From NCBI RefSeq assembly GCF_026626335.1, contig NZ_JAPNTZ010000006.1:310001-374000 (forward strand): a stretch of DNA of 64,000 nt, in the 5' to 3' direction. Positions 42,783 to 51,264 of the stretch are shown here, piece by piece. A program made the position numbers and the translations under genes. The notes under the pieces were generated by a model. That model was not told where the DNA came from, ran no database searches, and saw nothing but the letters and a program-made list of their open reading frames with translations. The DNA comes from Paractinoplanes pyxinae (GTDB lineage: Bacteria > Actinomycetota > Actinomycetes > Mycobacteriales > Micromonosporaceae). The first letter of the stretch is position 1, and each line of letters opens with the position of its first letter.

Positions 42783-43625
42783 TCAGGAGCGGTGGATGGT
42801 GATGTCGCCGTACGAGGTGCGGCCGCGGATCTCGACGGTGTCGCCGGGACCCTCGGGCTTGGTCGTGTTGTCCAGCTGGTTGCGGACGTGCCCGAAGCTC
42901 GTGTTCAGCTCGAGCCAGGCCGCCGTGCCCTCGGCGATGCCGACGTCGAGGTCACCCATGGCGGTGCCGAGCGTGACCGCGCCCCGCACCACCTCGCCGA
43001 TGTGGATGGCGCCGTTGGCGGTCTTGGCGTCGACGGCGGCACCGGCGCGGTCGACCCGGATGTCGCCGTTGGCCGCCCGTACGCGCAAGTCGCCCGCGAC
43101 CGCGTCGATCGTGGTCTCCCCGTTCGAGTTCTTGACGACCGCGGTGCCGGTGACCTCGCCGATCTGAACCCGGCCGGAGCCGGTGGAGATCTCGGCGTGG
43201 CCGTCAACGCGACCGGCGGTGACCCGGCCGGCCGAGGTGCTGAGGTTGAGCGGGCCGGTCTGCTCGACGCCGATGTCGCCGGCCGCGGTCTTGAGCCGGC
43301 ACTCGGCCAGCGGCCCGGCGCAGCGGATGTCGCCGGCCGACGTCGTGACCGAGATCTGGGAGCCGGTCGGCAGCTCGATGGTCACGTCGACCGACCGGGT
43401 CTTGCGCGAGAAGTCGAAGAGCCGCTTGGGGCCGATGACCCGCAGCAGGCCGTCGGCGAAGGTGACCTTGACCTGCCGGGCCGCCTCCACATCGGACTCG
43501 TCGGAGCCCTCGCTCGGGACGACCTCGACGGCGGTGTCGGCGCGCTCGCTCGCGGCGATCCGCACGTTGCCGACGGCGAGCTCGACAACGACGGCGATCG
43601 ATTCGGGGGTGTCGAATTTTGGCAT
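42783..43625 (-). CDS. DUF4097 family beta-helix-like protein
   Basis: 280 residues. A series of short beta repeats typical of DUF4097/adhesin-like folds: SVTTSAGDIRCAGPLAECRLKTAAGDIGVEQ, NLSTSAGRVTAGRVDGHAEISTGSGRV, VVKNSNGETTIDAVAGDLRVRAANGDIRV (each unit about 17-20 residues with SxGxxxI turns). No signal peptide. DUF4097 genes often accompany ABC-2 exporters or RsgI-like regulators; role unknown. ATG 43625 has only a weak ribosome site. Confidence 0.85.
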   Translation of the reverse strand: MPKFDTPESIAVVVELAVGNVRIAASERADTAVEVVPSEGSDESDVEAARQVKVTFADGLLRVIGPKRLFDFSRKTRSVDVTIELPTGSQISVTTSAGDIRCAGPLAECRLKTAAGDIGVEQTGPLNLSTSAGRVTAGRVDGHAEISTGSGRVQIGEVTGTAVVKNSNGETTIDAVAGDLRVRAANGDIRVDRAGAAVDAKTANGAIHIGEVVRGAVTLGTAMGDLDVGIAEGTAAWLELNTSFGHVRNQLDNTTKPEGPGDTVEIRGRTSYGDITIHRS

Positions 43626-43657
43626 GGTGGTACCCACTTTTCTCACGTCGGGGTGGA

Positions 43658-44173
43658 TCAGCGGACCCAGCCGGTGAAGCGCTGGACGCTCCTCTTGCTG
43701 GTGGTGGGGTTGTTTTCGGTACGGTTCTCGGGCTCGGAGCGCTGCAGGCCGGCGGCCGCCGCCCGCACCAGCCACGCGTTGACCGAACGGCCCTCCTTGG
43801 CCGCGGCCTCTTCGATGGCCGCCTTCAAGGGCTCGGGCATGCGTACGTTGATCCGGGTGGCCGGCCCGTCCTCGGCCACCACGGGCTCGACCTCCGGAGC
43901 CGGAGCGGGTTCGGGGGCGGCCGCCTCGCCGGACGGCGCCTTCACGACGAATTGCGGGTCACGGCCGCGCAGCCGCACCTCGACCGAGCCCGGAGCCAGA
44001 TCCCGGGTGATCTCGTCGGCCGCCGCCGACAGCGCGTCCAGAAGCGTCATCCGGATCGCCGACTCGAGCGCTCCGGTGAGGCGTTCGACCAGGGCCCGCG
44101 ACTCCTCGCCACCGGCCTCGGCCAGCGCGGCGAACTCGCGGCCGAGGTTGCTCACATACGTCGTCAGGTCCAT
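43658..44173 (-). CDS. Ribbon-helix-helix regulator with N-terminal dimer domain (HicB/Arc-like)
   Basis: 171 residues. The N-terminal 80 are helical (LTTYVSNLGREFAALAEAGGEESRALVERLTGALES). The C-terminal part has the RHH fold: ATRINVRMPEPLKAAIEEAAAKEGRSVNAWLVRAAAAGL, with the DNA-contacting strand RINVRM. It is the first gene of the operon with DUF4097 and the DrrAB-like exporter. Three direct repeats of TGGCACCACT cover its start codon and upstream region, consistent with autorepression. Confidence 0.82.
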   Translation of the reverse strand: MDLTTYVSNLGREFAALAEAGGEESRALVERLTGALESAIRMTLLDALSAAADEITRDLAPGSVEVRLRGRDPQFVVKAPSGEAAAPEPAPAPEVEPVVAEDGPATRINVRMPEPLKAAIEEAAAKEGRSVNAWLVRAAAAGLQRSEPENRTENNPTTSKRSVQRFTGWVR

Positions 44174-44225
44174 GGCACCACTATGGCACCACTCTGGCGC
44201 CGAGGCAAGCCACATTGGCACCACT
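44173..44225. repeat. Three direct repeats TGGCACCACT, probable RHH operator
   Basis: Copies at 44173-44182, 44184-44193 and 44216-44225; the first two are 11 bp apart (one helical turn), the third is 32 bp on (three turns). A weaker TGGCGCC lies at 44195. All would be on one face of the helix between the RHH operon and the divergent YciI/ECF operon. RHH proteins bind such short direct repeats cooperatively. Confidence 0.7.
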
Positions 44226-44287
44226 GTCATGTGTCGGATCAGTGCGGCGGCGTTCGTAGCATCAGCAGGACGACGAAGGAGGAGAAC

Positions 44288-44617
44288 ATGCAGTACCTGG
44301 TTTCCGTGATCGACGACAAGTCCGGCTCCGCCACCGACGACGAGATGACCGCCATTGACGCCTTCAACGACAAGGTTCAGGCGGCCGGCCACTGGGTGTT
44401 CGCCGGCGGCCTCAACGCGCCCAGCACGGCCACCGTGATCGACAACCGGGGCGAGGAGACGCTGTTCACCGACGGCCCCTTCCTCGAGTCGAAAGAGTTC
44501 ATCGCCGGCTTCTGGATCTTCGAGGCGCCCGACCTCGACGTGGCGCTCAAGCTGGCCGCCGACGGCTCGAAGGCCTGCAACCGGCGGGTCGAGGTCCGGC
44601 CCTTCTTCGGCGAATGA
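44288..44617 (+). CDS. YciI/DGPF-domain protein, partner of ECF42 sigma factor
   Basis: 109 residues. FTDGPFLESKEFIAGFWIFEAPDLDVALKLA carries the DGPF motif and adjacent acidic/basic residues. GGAGGAG precedes the ATG. The stop overlaps the sigma factor start as ATGA. DGPF proteins are encoded next to ECF42 sigma factors in many actinobacteria; their role may be to work with, or be regulated by, the sigma factor. Confidence 0.9.
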   Translation: MQYLVSVIDDKSGSATDDEMTAIDAFNDKVQAAGHWVFAGGLNAPSTATVIDNRGEETLFTDGPFLESKEFIAGFWIFEAPDLDVALKLAADGSKACNRRVEVRPFFGE

Positions 44618-45846
44618 GCGTGACCGACGTCCACGAGGCCGCCGTCCGCGCCCACCACGAGGAATGGGCGCGGGTGGTCGCCGCGCTGTGCCGGCGCTTC
44701 GGCGATCTCGACATCGCCGAGGAGGCCGCGGCCGAGGCGTTCGCCGTCGCCGTCGAGAAGTGGCCGGCCGACGGCGTGCCCCCGAACCCCGGCGCCTGGC
44801 TCACCACCACCGCCAACCGCAAGGCCATCGACCGGATCCGGCGGGAGAGCAAACGCGACGACAAGCAGCGGGAGGCTCAGATGATGCGCGACGACAGCCC
44901 GCCCGAGCCGTCCGGCGCCATAGACGACGACCGGCTGAGGCTGATCTTCACCTGCTGCCACCCGGCGCTGGCCCTGGAGACGCGGGTGGCGTTGACGCTG
45001 CGCATGGTGGGCGGCCTGACCGTGGCCGAGATCGCGCGCGCCTTCCTGGTCCGCGAGACGGCCATGGAACAGCGGATCACCCGGGCCAAAGCCAAAATCA
45101 AGGCGGCTCGCATCCCCTATCGGGTGCCGGCCGCCGAAGACCTGCCGATCCGGGTCTCCGGCGTGCTGGCCGCACTCTTCCTGATCTTCAACGAGGGCTA
45201 CCTGGCCACGGGCGCGGGCACCGATCCCATACGCCATGATCTGACCGCCGAGGCGATCCGGCTGACCCGCCTCATCCGCGCCCTGCTGCCGGCCAACGGC
45301 GAGGTGACCGGCTTGCTGGCGTTGATGCTGCTCACCGAGGCCCGCCGAACCGCCCGAATCTCGGCCGGCGGAGAGCTGGTCGCCCTCGGCGAACAGAACC
45401 GTGGCGCCTGGGACAGGTCGCTGATCGCCGAGGGCCACCAACTGGTACGCGAGCGGCTGGCCACCGGAGAGGCCCCGGGCCGCTACCAGATCCTGGCCGC
45501 CATCAACGCCGTGCACACCGACGCCCGCGACGTCCGGGACACCGACTGGTCGCAGGTCGTCGCCCTCTACGACCAGCTGGTCCGGATCGACCCGTCCCCG
45601 ATCGTGGCGCTGAACCGGGCCATCGCAGTGGCCGAAGTGGACGGCCCCGACGTGGCCCTGGCCGCCGTAGACCGCCTCGACGGCAAGCTGGCCGGCTACC
45701 ACGCCTACCACGCGACCCGAGCCGACCTGCTACGCCGCCTGGGCCGCGGCGAGCCGGCCCGGTCCGCCTACGACAAGGCCATCGACCTGGCCGGCAACAC
45801 GGCCGAGGTCGCCTACCTGACCCGCCGCCGCGACCAACTGGGTTAG
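44614..45846 (+). CDS. ECF42-type RNA polymerase sigma factor with C-terminal TPR-like extension
   Basis: 410 residues, over twice a normal ECF sigma. Sigma2: VAALCRRFGDLDIAEEAAAEAFAVAVEKWPADGVPPNPGAWL. Sigma4: LTLRMVGGLTVAEIARAFLVRETAMEQRITRAKAKI. From about 185 a long helical extension (ALFLIFNEGYLATGAG, LLALMLLTEARR, INAVHTDA, VALNRAIAVAEVDGPDVAL) with TPR-like repeats replaces an anti-sigma factor. No anti-sigma gene is adjacent. Likely stress or antibiotic-linked response; signal unknown. Confidence 0.93.
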   Translation: MSVTDVHEAAVRAHHEEWARVVAALCRRFGDLDIAEEAAAEAFAVAVEKWPADGVPPNPGAWLTTTANRKAIDRIRRESKRDDKQREAQMMRDDSPPEPSGAIDDDRLRLIFTCCHPALALETRVALTLRMVGGLTVAEIARAFLVRETAMEQRITRAKAKIKAARIPYRVPAAEDLPIRVSGVLAALFLIFNEGYLATGAGTDPIRHDLTAEAIRLTRLIRALLPANGEVTGLLALMLLTEARRTARISAGGELVALGEQNRGAWDRSLIAEGHQLVRERLATGEAPGRYQILAAINAVHTDARDVRDTDWSQVVALYDQLVRIDPSPIVALNRAIAVAEVDGPDVALAAVDRLDGKLAGYHAYHATRADLLRRLGRGEPARSAYDKAIDLAGNTAEVAYLTRRRDQLG

Positions 45847-45994
45847 CGGCGCCTGAACACGGCCCCGGGATGGAGCCGGTGACGACCCGGGTTCGGCCGA
45901 CGACCTCAGCGTCGTGGTAGTTGACGGCGAACGAGTACGCCTTCGACGCGGTTTTTGCCGCCGACCCGGATCCCCGCCTCACGGACCACTCTGT

Positions 45995-46438
45995 TCAGCC
46001 CGCGGTGACTTCCGAGCCGGCGCCAAGCCCGGGCTTCGTAGCGGTGGGGTCCGCGGCGGCGTCGGAGGAGATCAGGATGACGTTGCCGTCCGGGTCGTCG
46101 ATCATGGCCGCGTAGGGGCCGGTGGTCTTGGCCGGCGCCATCCGGCCGTGATAGCCGGCCTCGGTGAGGGTGCGCCACTGCTCGTCGACTGACGCGTCGT
46201 CGCCCACGAAGAATTCGAGAAACTGCTGGTACCCGCGTTCCGGACGAACCCAGTCGGGATCGTTCTTGGCCGCGAAACCCTCGGCGAGCACGAGCGTGAC
46301 TCCGCTTTCCATCCGGTGGAGCGCCGCGGGGAACTCGGGGTGAGGTTCGGGGATGTCGAGCCCGAGAAGACGGTAGAACTCGATCGACCGCCGAAGATCA
46401 CGCACGTCAAGCCCGATCATGCCCAACTGCAATGCCAT
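45995..46438 (-). CDS. VOC family (glyoxalase/bleomycin resistance-like) protein
   Basis: 147 residues. Two beta-alpha-beta-beta-beta modules: LGMIGLDVRDLRRSIEFYRLLGLDIPEP and FFVGDDASVDEQWRTLTEAGYHGRMAP, ending AAMIDDPDGNVILISS. ATG 46438 with GGAG six bases upstream is preferred over an upstream in-frame ATG at 46456. Could be a metal-dependent lyase/dioxygenase or a drug-binding protein; the ligand residues do not settle it. The flanks (45847-45994, 46457-46630) hold no gene. Confidence 0.82.
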   Translation of the reverse strand: MALQLGMIGLDVRDLRRSIEFYRLLGLDIPEPHPEFPAALHRMESGVTLVLAEGFAAKNDPDWVRPERGYQQFLEFFVGDDASVDEQWRTLTEAGYHGRMAPAKTTGPYAAMIDDPDGNVILISSDAAADPTATKPGLGAGSEVTAG

Positions 46439-46516
46439 GGCCGACTCCTTAATCATAAGCGTCCGCCTACGATCTACCCATGCCTACGAACTGTCAAGCC
46501 CCCTCCAACGCCAACA

Positions 46517-46540
46517 GCCCGCCCCCTCGGGGGGACGGGC
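46517..46540 (-). terminator. GC-rich hairpin downstream of argininosuccinate synthase
   Basis: Ten-bp near-perfect stem (GCCCGTCCCC with GGGGGCGGGC on the minus strand) and a four-base loop, about 90 bases past the argG-like stop. No T-run. Confidence 0.45.
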
Positions 46541-46630
46541 CGTTAGTACGCGTGCAGGTTGGTGCGCCTGGAACGACGGCGCGGTGCAGCCTCGCCCGGC
46601 TGGCGCTGGACTGGGCCGGCTGTTGTGGGG

Positions 46631-48043
46631 TCAGTCGGTGCCGGATTCCATGGCGGCCTGGTCCAGCAGGTCGTCTTCGGAGGAGACGGCGCCTCGGGAG
46701 GCGATTTCTTCGGCGCCGCCGGCGGGGAGGGCGCCGACCAGGCCCTGGGGGCTGCCGACCATGCCGAGCTGGGCGTACTGCTCGAGCTTGGCGCGGCTGT
46801 CGGCGATGTCGAGGTTGCGCATGGTCAGCTGGCCGATCCGGTCGGCGGGGGCGAAGGCCGGCGTCTCGGTGCGTTCCATGGACAGCTTGTCGGGGTGGTA
46901 GCTGAACGCCGGGCCGGTCGTGTTGAGGACCGAGTAGTCGTCGCCGCGGCGCAGGCGCAGGGTGACCTCGCCGGTGATGGCGTTGCCGACCCAGCGCTGC
47001 AGGCCCTCGCGCAGCATGAGCGCCTGCGGGTCGAGCCAGCGGCCCTCGTACATGAGCCGGCCCAGCTTGCGGCCGTCGTTGTGGTAGCTGGTAACCGTGT
47101 CCTCGTTGTGGATGGCGTTGACCAGCCGCTCGTATGCGATGTGGAGCAAGGCCATGCCCGGCGCCTCGTAGATGCCGCGGCTCTTGGCCTCGATGATGCG
47201 GTTCTCGATCTGGTCGGACATGCCGAGGCCGTGCCGGCCGCCGATCGCGTTGGCCTCGAGCACCAGGTCGACCGGGGAGCCGAACTCTTTGCCGTTGACG
47301 GTCACCGGGCGGCCCTCGGCGAAGCCGATCGTCACGTCCTCGGTGGCGATGGCCACGGCCGGATCCCAGAACCGGACGCCCATGATCGGGTCGACCAGCT
47401 CGATGCCGTTGTCGAGGTGCTCGAGGGACTTGGCCTCGTGGGTCGCGCCCCAGATGTTGGCGTCGGTCGAATACGCCTTCTCGGTGGAGTCGCGGTAGGG
47501 CAGGTCGCGGGCGAGCAGCCACTCGCTCATCTCTTTGCGGCCGCCGAGCTCGGTCACGAAGTCTTTGTCGAGCCAGGGCTTGTAGATGCGCAGCGACGGG
47601 TTGGCCAGCAACCCGTACCGGTAGAAGCGCTCGATGTCGTTGCCCTTGAACGTCGAGCCGTCACCCCAGATCTGCACCTGGTCTTCCAGCATGGCCCGCA
47701 CGAGCAGGGTGCCGGTGACGGCGCGGCCCAGCGGCGTGGTGTTGAAGTAGGTGCGCCCGCCGGAGCGGATGTGGAACGCGCCGCAGGCCAGGGCGGCCAG
47801 CCCCTCCTCGACGAGAGCGGCCCGGCAGTCGACAAGCCGCCCGAGCTCGGCCCCGTACGCGATGGCGCGATCGGGCACGGAAGTCACGTCGGGCTCGTCG
47901 TACTGACCGATCTCGGCCGTATAGGCGCAGGGCACAGCCCCCTTCTCGCGCATCCACGCGACCGCCACCGACGTGTCGAGCCCACCAGAGAACGCGATGC
48001 CGACGCGCTCGCCGACCGGAAGAGAAGACAGAACCTTGGTCAC
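46631..48043 (-). CDS. argG: Argininosuccinate synthase
   Basis: 470 residues. ATP pyrophosphatase loop AFSGGLDTS (17-25); CAYTAEIGQYDEPDV; the citrulline/aspartate region FNTTPLGRAVTGTLL and DGSTFKGNDIERFYRYG. Condenses citrulline and aspartate with ATP to argininosuccinate, the seventh step of arginine synthesis, in the cytosol. It is the longer (type 2, about 450-480 residue) form. GTG 48043 is chosen because CATAAT lies six bases before it (leaderless); an ATG at 48061 would overlap that element. No other arg genes adjoin. Confidence 0.95.
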   Translation of the reverse strand: MTKVLSSLPVGERVGIAFSGGLDTSVAVAWMREKGAVPCAYTAEIGQYDEPDVTSVPDRAIAYGAELGRLVDCRAALVEEGLAALACGAFHIRSGGRTYFNTTPLGRAVTGTLLVRAMLEDQVQIWGDGSTFKGNDIERFYRYGLLANPSLRIYKPWLDKDFVTELGGRKEMSEWLLARDLPYRDSTEKAYSTDANIWGATHEAKSLEHLDNGIELVDPIMGVRFWDPAVAIATEDVTIGFAEGRPVTVNGKEFGSPVDLVLEANAIGGRHGLGMSDQIENRIIEAKSRGIYEAPGMALLHIAYERLVNAIHNEDTVTSYHNDGRKLGRLMYEGRWLDPQALMLREGLQRWVGNAITGEVTLRLRRGDDYSVLNTTGPAFSYHPDKLSMERTETPAFAPADRIGQLTMRNLDIADSRAKLEQYAQLGMVGSPQGLVGALPAGGAEEIASRGAVSSEDDLLDQAAMESGTD

Positions 48044-48049
48044 ACGAGG

Positions 48050-48055
48050 ATTATG
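48050..48055 (-). promoter_or_regulatory. -10 element (CATAAT) of a leaderless argG transcript
   Basis: CATAAT on the minus strand, six bases, then GTG 48043. Good match to the -10 consensus; no convincing -35. Confidence 0.55.
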
Positions 48056-48100
48056 CACCATCCCGCATTTTCATGCGAGACCGGACCCCCGTACGAGTGG

Positions 48101-50374
48101 TCAGTAGTTGCCGTAGACGCGCCAGAGGTCGTCCTGGTCGGTCAACTGCTTGTCGTAGACCGCGAACTCGTCGATCGTGCCGGTCAGGTAGGGGTTGGCG
48201 GGCGCGGAGGGCCAGATGGCCAGCGGCAGCAACGGCGCGCCGCCCCAGCGCCAGACCCCGGTTGAGGCGGCGGCCGAGGTCATAGAGTTAGTCGAGGCGA
48301 CCGTGCCGTCCAGAGAAAGCCGAAGGCCGCCGGCGGCGAGGTTGCCGGTGCCGGTGATCGGGCCGAGGCCGGCCGTGATGTGGTGCCAGGCGCCATCGTC
48401 GACGTTGGTGGCGCTCGCAAGGGTGATCGCCGCGCCGGACTGCAGCACGCCGAAACGTACTTTGCCGGTGGAGTCGACATAGAGCAGCCGGTCGGTCGTG
48501 GTGCCGCCGAGCCCGGTGGCGCCGGCGGTGAAGCCCGCTATGACACCGCTCTGGCCCGGGGCGACGCGGATCAGGCACTCGACGGTGAAGGTGGTCGTGG
48601 CGGCCGAGGTCGAATACTTATTGTTGTACGCGTTGCCGGTGCCGCCGAAGGCGACCGCGGTGGATCCGGCGTGACCCGTTTTGGTGCTGCCCTGCAGTCC
48701 GCCCGGAACCTCGGCCGAGAGACCAGGATTGAGCAGGTTGACGAAGGTCTGCATCGTGCCAGCGGTGACGGCGGCCGACGCGTTGAGCGGGTAGCTGTTG
48801 TAGAGGCGTAGGTCGTCCACCTGACCGGGCCAGGGGTCGGTGTAGATTCCGAGCGCTCGGCGGGCGCCGACCACGATCACGTCGTCGGCTGTCACGGCGG
48901 TGAAAGCACCCATGGACACCGGCGTCTGAGGGACGCCATCGACGTACATGCGAAGCAGGCCGTTGTTTTTGTCGTAAGCCGCGACCAGATGGACCCATTG
49001 ATTCACGACGGGCGCGGTGACGTCGGCGTACGCGGTCACGGTGGGCAGCCCGGTCAGGACGCCCATCAACCACTTGTTGTTGGCCTGGCTGTAGCCCAGG
49101 CTTACGACGGTGCCGGCGCCGTAGTTGGCCGAGAAGAAGATCCGGTCGACCACGGTGTCGGTGAGTTTCACCCATGCGGCGACCGTGAAACTGCCGGTCG
49201 TATTGAGCTGAGAGCTCGGGCCGTTGAGCGTGCCTCCGGCGGTGACAGAGGTGAAAGCGTTCCGTTCGCGACCGGCGGCCAGGGTTCCGCCGGAAATGGT
49301 GAGCGGGCCGGAGCGGCTGACCGCGCCCGGAGGCCCGGTGCTGGCGGCCGTGGTCGTGTAGGTCGTGCTCGTACCGGCGGCTTCGTTGAACGCGTAGCGA
49401 GCGGTGGGGCGGACCGTGAGCTGCGTGACCTCGGCCGCGGTCAGGGCTCGGCGCCAAGTGCGCGTCTCGCCGATCTGGGTTGTGCCGGTGGTCGTGCCGA
49501 GCCAACCGGCGTCCCGGTAGCGGCCGACGGTCAGGCCGGCGTTGGTGGCGGCGTTGGCGGGGACGGTGTGGGCCTTGGTGCTTTCCGGGTTTCCGTTGAC
49601 GTACAGAGTCATGGTGCCCGCGTCGAAAACCGCGACCAGGTGGACCCACGTGCTGGTCGTCAGCGCGCTGGTGCTGCGAGCGACGTCGAAGGCGACGGAG
49701 GCGTTCTGCGGGTTGCCCGCCATGGCGAAGGACCAGCACGGACTGGCTGACGCGCAGTTGGCCGGGGGCTCCGCGACGATCATCGCGTCGCTTCGATCGT
49801 ACGGGGAAGCGGTTGTTCCCCCGGTCATGCTGAGCACACCCAAGCGGCTGGTGGGCAACGCGGTGCCGATGTTGACCCAGACCGACATCGTGAAGCTGCG
49901 GTCGGCTCGGAACGGTGACCCGGCCGACGTGAGATAGCTGCCGCTGCCCAGGGTGACGGCGCCGCCCATCGGCCCGGCCCCGCCGGCGGTCGCGGTGCCG
50001 GTGATCGAGGCGGTGTCGGCCGCGCCCGAGATGTCGCTGAACGAGGTCGCCCCGGCTGCCTCGTCGAAGCGCCACCACGTCGACGAACTGATAGGCGTCA
50101 TCCCGTACGCGCCCTGACTCGAGACCATCGTGTCGGCGACCGTGGTCGACGGCGGAGTTTGTGCCTCCTCCATGCGGTGGTAGAAGACCGGGCCCTTGTC
50201 GCTGATCAGCTTGGGCTGACCGGGGAAGGCGGCCGACGCGGCGAACGTGGCCGGCACATTCACGGCCGAGGTGAAGGTGGCCGACGACGTCGGCAGCAGG
50301 AACACCGCGGCGATCATGCCGGCGACCGCCGCCAGCAGGGCGATCCCCCATCGCATCCGCCGCATAGTTCTCAC
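48101..50374 (-). CDS. Secreted triple-LamG protein with SipW-cognate type signal, probable adhesin
   Basis: 757 residues. N-terminus: RRMRWGIALLAAVAGMIAAVFLLPTSSATFTSAVNVPATFAAS. The SSATFTSxxN pattern after the helix matches the two TasA-like proteins nearby. Three concanavalin-like LamG modules follow at about 95-320, 330-540 and 560-750, each with a W-V-H-L/W-H-H-I strand and a Lys/Asp-rich turn (STWVHLVAVFDAGTMTLYVNG; NQWVHLVAAYDKNNGLLRMYVDG; GAWHHITAGLG). Likely an extracellular glycan- or protein-binding protein. Divergent from the signal peptidase operon. ATG 50365 is an alternative start. Confidence 0.85.
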   Translation of the reverse strand: MRTMRRMRWGIALLAAVAGMIAAVFLLPTSSATFTSAVNVPATFAASAAFPGQPKLISDKGPVFYHRMEEAQTPPSTTVADTMVSSQGAYGMTPISSSTWWRFDEAAGATSFSDISGAADTASITGTATAGGAGPMGGAVTLGSGSYLTSAGSPFRADRSFTMSVWVNIGTALPTSRLGVLSMTGGTTASPYDRSDAMIVAEPPANCASASPCWSFAMAGNPQNASVAFDVARSTSALTTSTWVHLVAVFDAGTMTLYVNGNPESTKAHTVPANAATNAGLTVGRYRDAGWLGTTTGTTQIGETRTWRRALTAAEVTQLTVRPTARYAFNEAAGTSTTYTTTAASTGPPGAVSRSGPLTISGGTLAAGRERNAFTSVTAGGTLNGPSSQLNTTGSFTVAAWVKLTDTVVDRIFFSANYGAGTVVSLGYSQANNKWLMGVLTGLPTVTAYADVTAPVVNQWVHLVAAYDKNNGLLRMYVDGVPQTPVSMGAFTAVTADDVIVVGARRALGIYTDPWPGQVDDLRLYNSYPLNASAAVTAGTMQTFVNLLNPGLSAEVPGGLQGSTKTGHAGSTAVAFGGTGNAYNNKYSTSAATTTFTVECLIRVAPGQSGVIAGFTAGATGLGGTTTDRLLYVDSTGKVRFGVLQSGAAITLASATNVDDGAWHHITAGLGPITGTGNLAAGGLRLSLDGTVASTNSMTSAAASTGVWRWGGAPLLPLAIWPSAPANPYLTGTIDEFAVYDKQLTDQDDLWRVYGNY

Positions 50375-50467
50375 TTCGGCGCAACCGGGCTGAAACTGAG
50401 CAGCGCCGGCTCAGCCCGCCGCATCAGTACGCCGATGGGACACCCGGAGGACAGGGGGCGGCGCGCC

Positions 50468-51253
50468 GTGGGCAAGCATTCACAACCCGCTGACGACCGG
50501 CCGCTCGTACACCGTGCCCGGTCCCGGATTCGCTGGCTGCTGCTCGATTCCCGGGATGCCTTCGTCGTGTGCACATTGGGATTGCTGCTGGTTTCGGTGG
50601 CGCCGGTGCTGGTGGGGTGGAAGTCCACTGTTGTGGTCTCCGGCTCGATGATGCCCAAGATCCGGCCGGGCGACGTGGTCTCGGCCGCCCCGCCGCCGGA
50701 CAAGGTCACGGCGGGCACCGTCGTCCTGGTCGACGACCCGGCCCACCCCGGCGAACTGCTGATGCACCGGGTGATCCGCTTCGACGACGCGGGCAGCATG
50801 ATCACCAAGGGCGACGCCAACCAGACGGCCGACACCACGCCGGTGCCGATGGCGAACCTGGTCGGTGTTCCGCGCATTCGCATCCCGTGGATCGGGTTGC
50901 CCTATCTGTGGATCCGGCAGGGACGGTACCTGCCCGTCATTGCGGCCGGCATCTTGCTGCTGGCGCTCATGCTCTGGCGCCCACCGACCACCGGGCCGGA
51001 CAAACCAGTTCCGCTCACCGATCCGGCGAAGATCCTTAACCGGCCCGTGGACGCCGATTCCTACCGCTATCCGACAACTGCGAAGCGATCCTTGAAAGGG
51101 CCCGTCGACGCTGACTCGTACCGGTTCAGCCGTCTCTCCGGCCGCGAACTTGTTCGCAACTCAGCTGCTCTGTTCCGCTACTCGAACCCTTCCATCGTTC
51201 AACCGAACTGGACCGGTGAAGCCGCCGCAGCGGTTTCCACGGGGGAACGATGA
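50468..51253 (+). CDS. ER-type (SipW/Sec11-like) signal peptidase I
   Basis: 261 residues from GTG 50468, behind GGGGG; ATG 50435 is possible. One membrane helix (28-50), then the catalytic domain: S60 in VVVSGSMMPKIRPGD, H100 in ELLMHRVI, D116 in ITKGDANQTAD. A histidine where ordinary bacterial signal peptidases have lysine marks the SipW/archaeal/ER class. A second helix (155-170) precedes a tail with two PVDADSYR repeats 19 residues apart, a feature I do not know from SipW. Its N-terminus VGKHSQP resembles VGRHSRRP of the second TasA-like protein. It likely matures the co-encoded exported proteins. Confidence 0.9.
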   Translation: MGKHSQPADDRPLVHRARSRIRWLLLDSRDAFVVCTLGLLLVSVAPVLVGWKSTVVVSGSMMPKIRPGDVVSAAPPPDKVTAGTVVLVDDPAHPGELLMHRVIRFDDAGSMITKGDANQTADTTPVPMANLVGVPRIRIPWIGLPYLWIRQGRYLPVIAAGILLLALMLWRPPTTGPDKPVPLTDPAKILNRPVDADSYRYPTTAKRSLKGPVDADSYRFSRLSGRELVRNSAALFRYSNPSIVQPNWTGEAAAAVSTGER

Positions 51254-51264
51254 AGGGGAGACAT

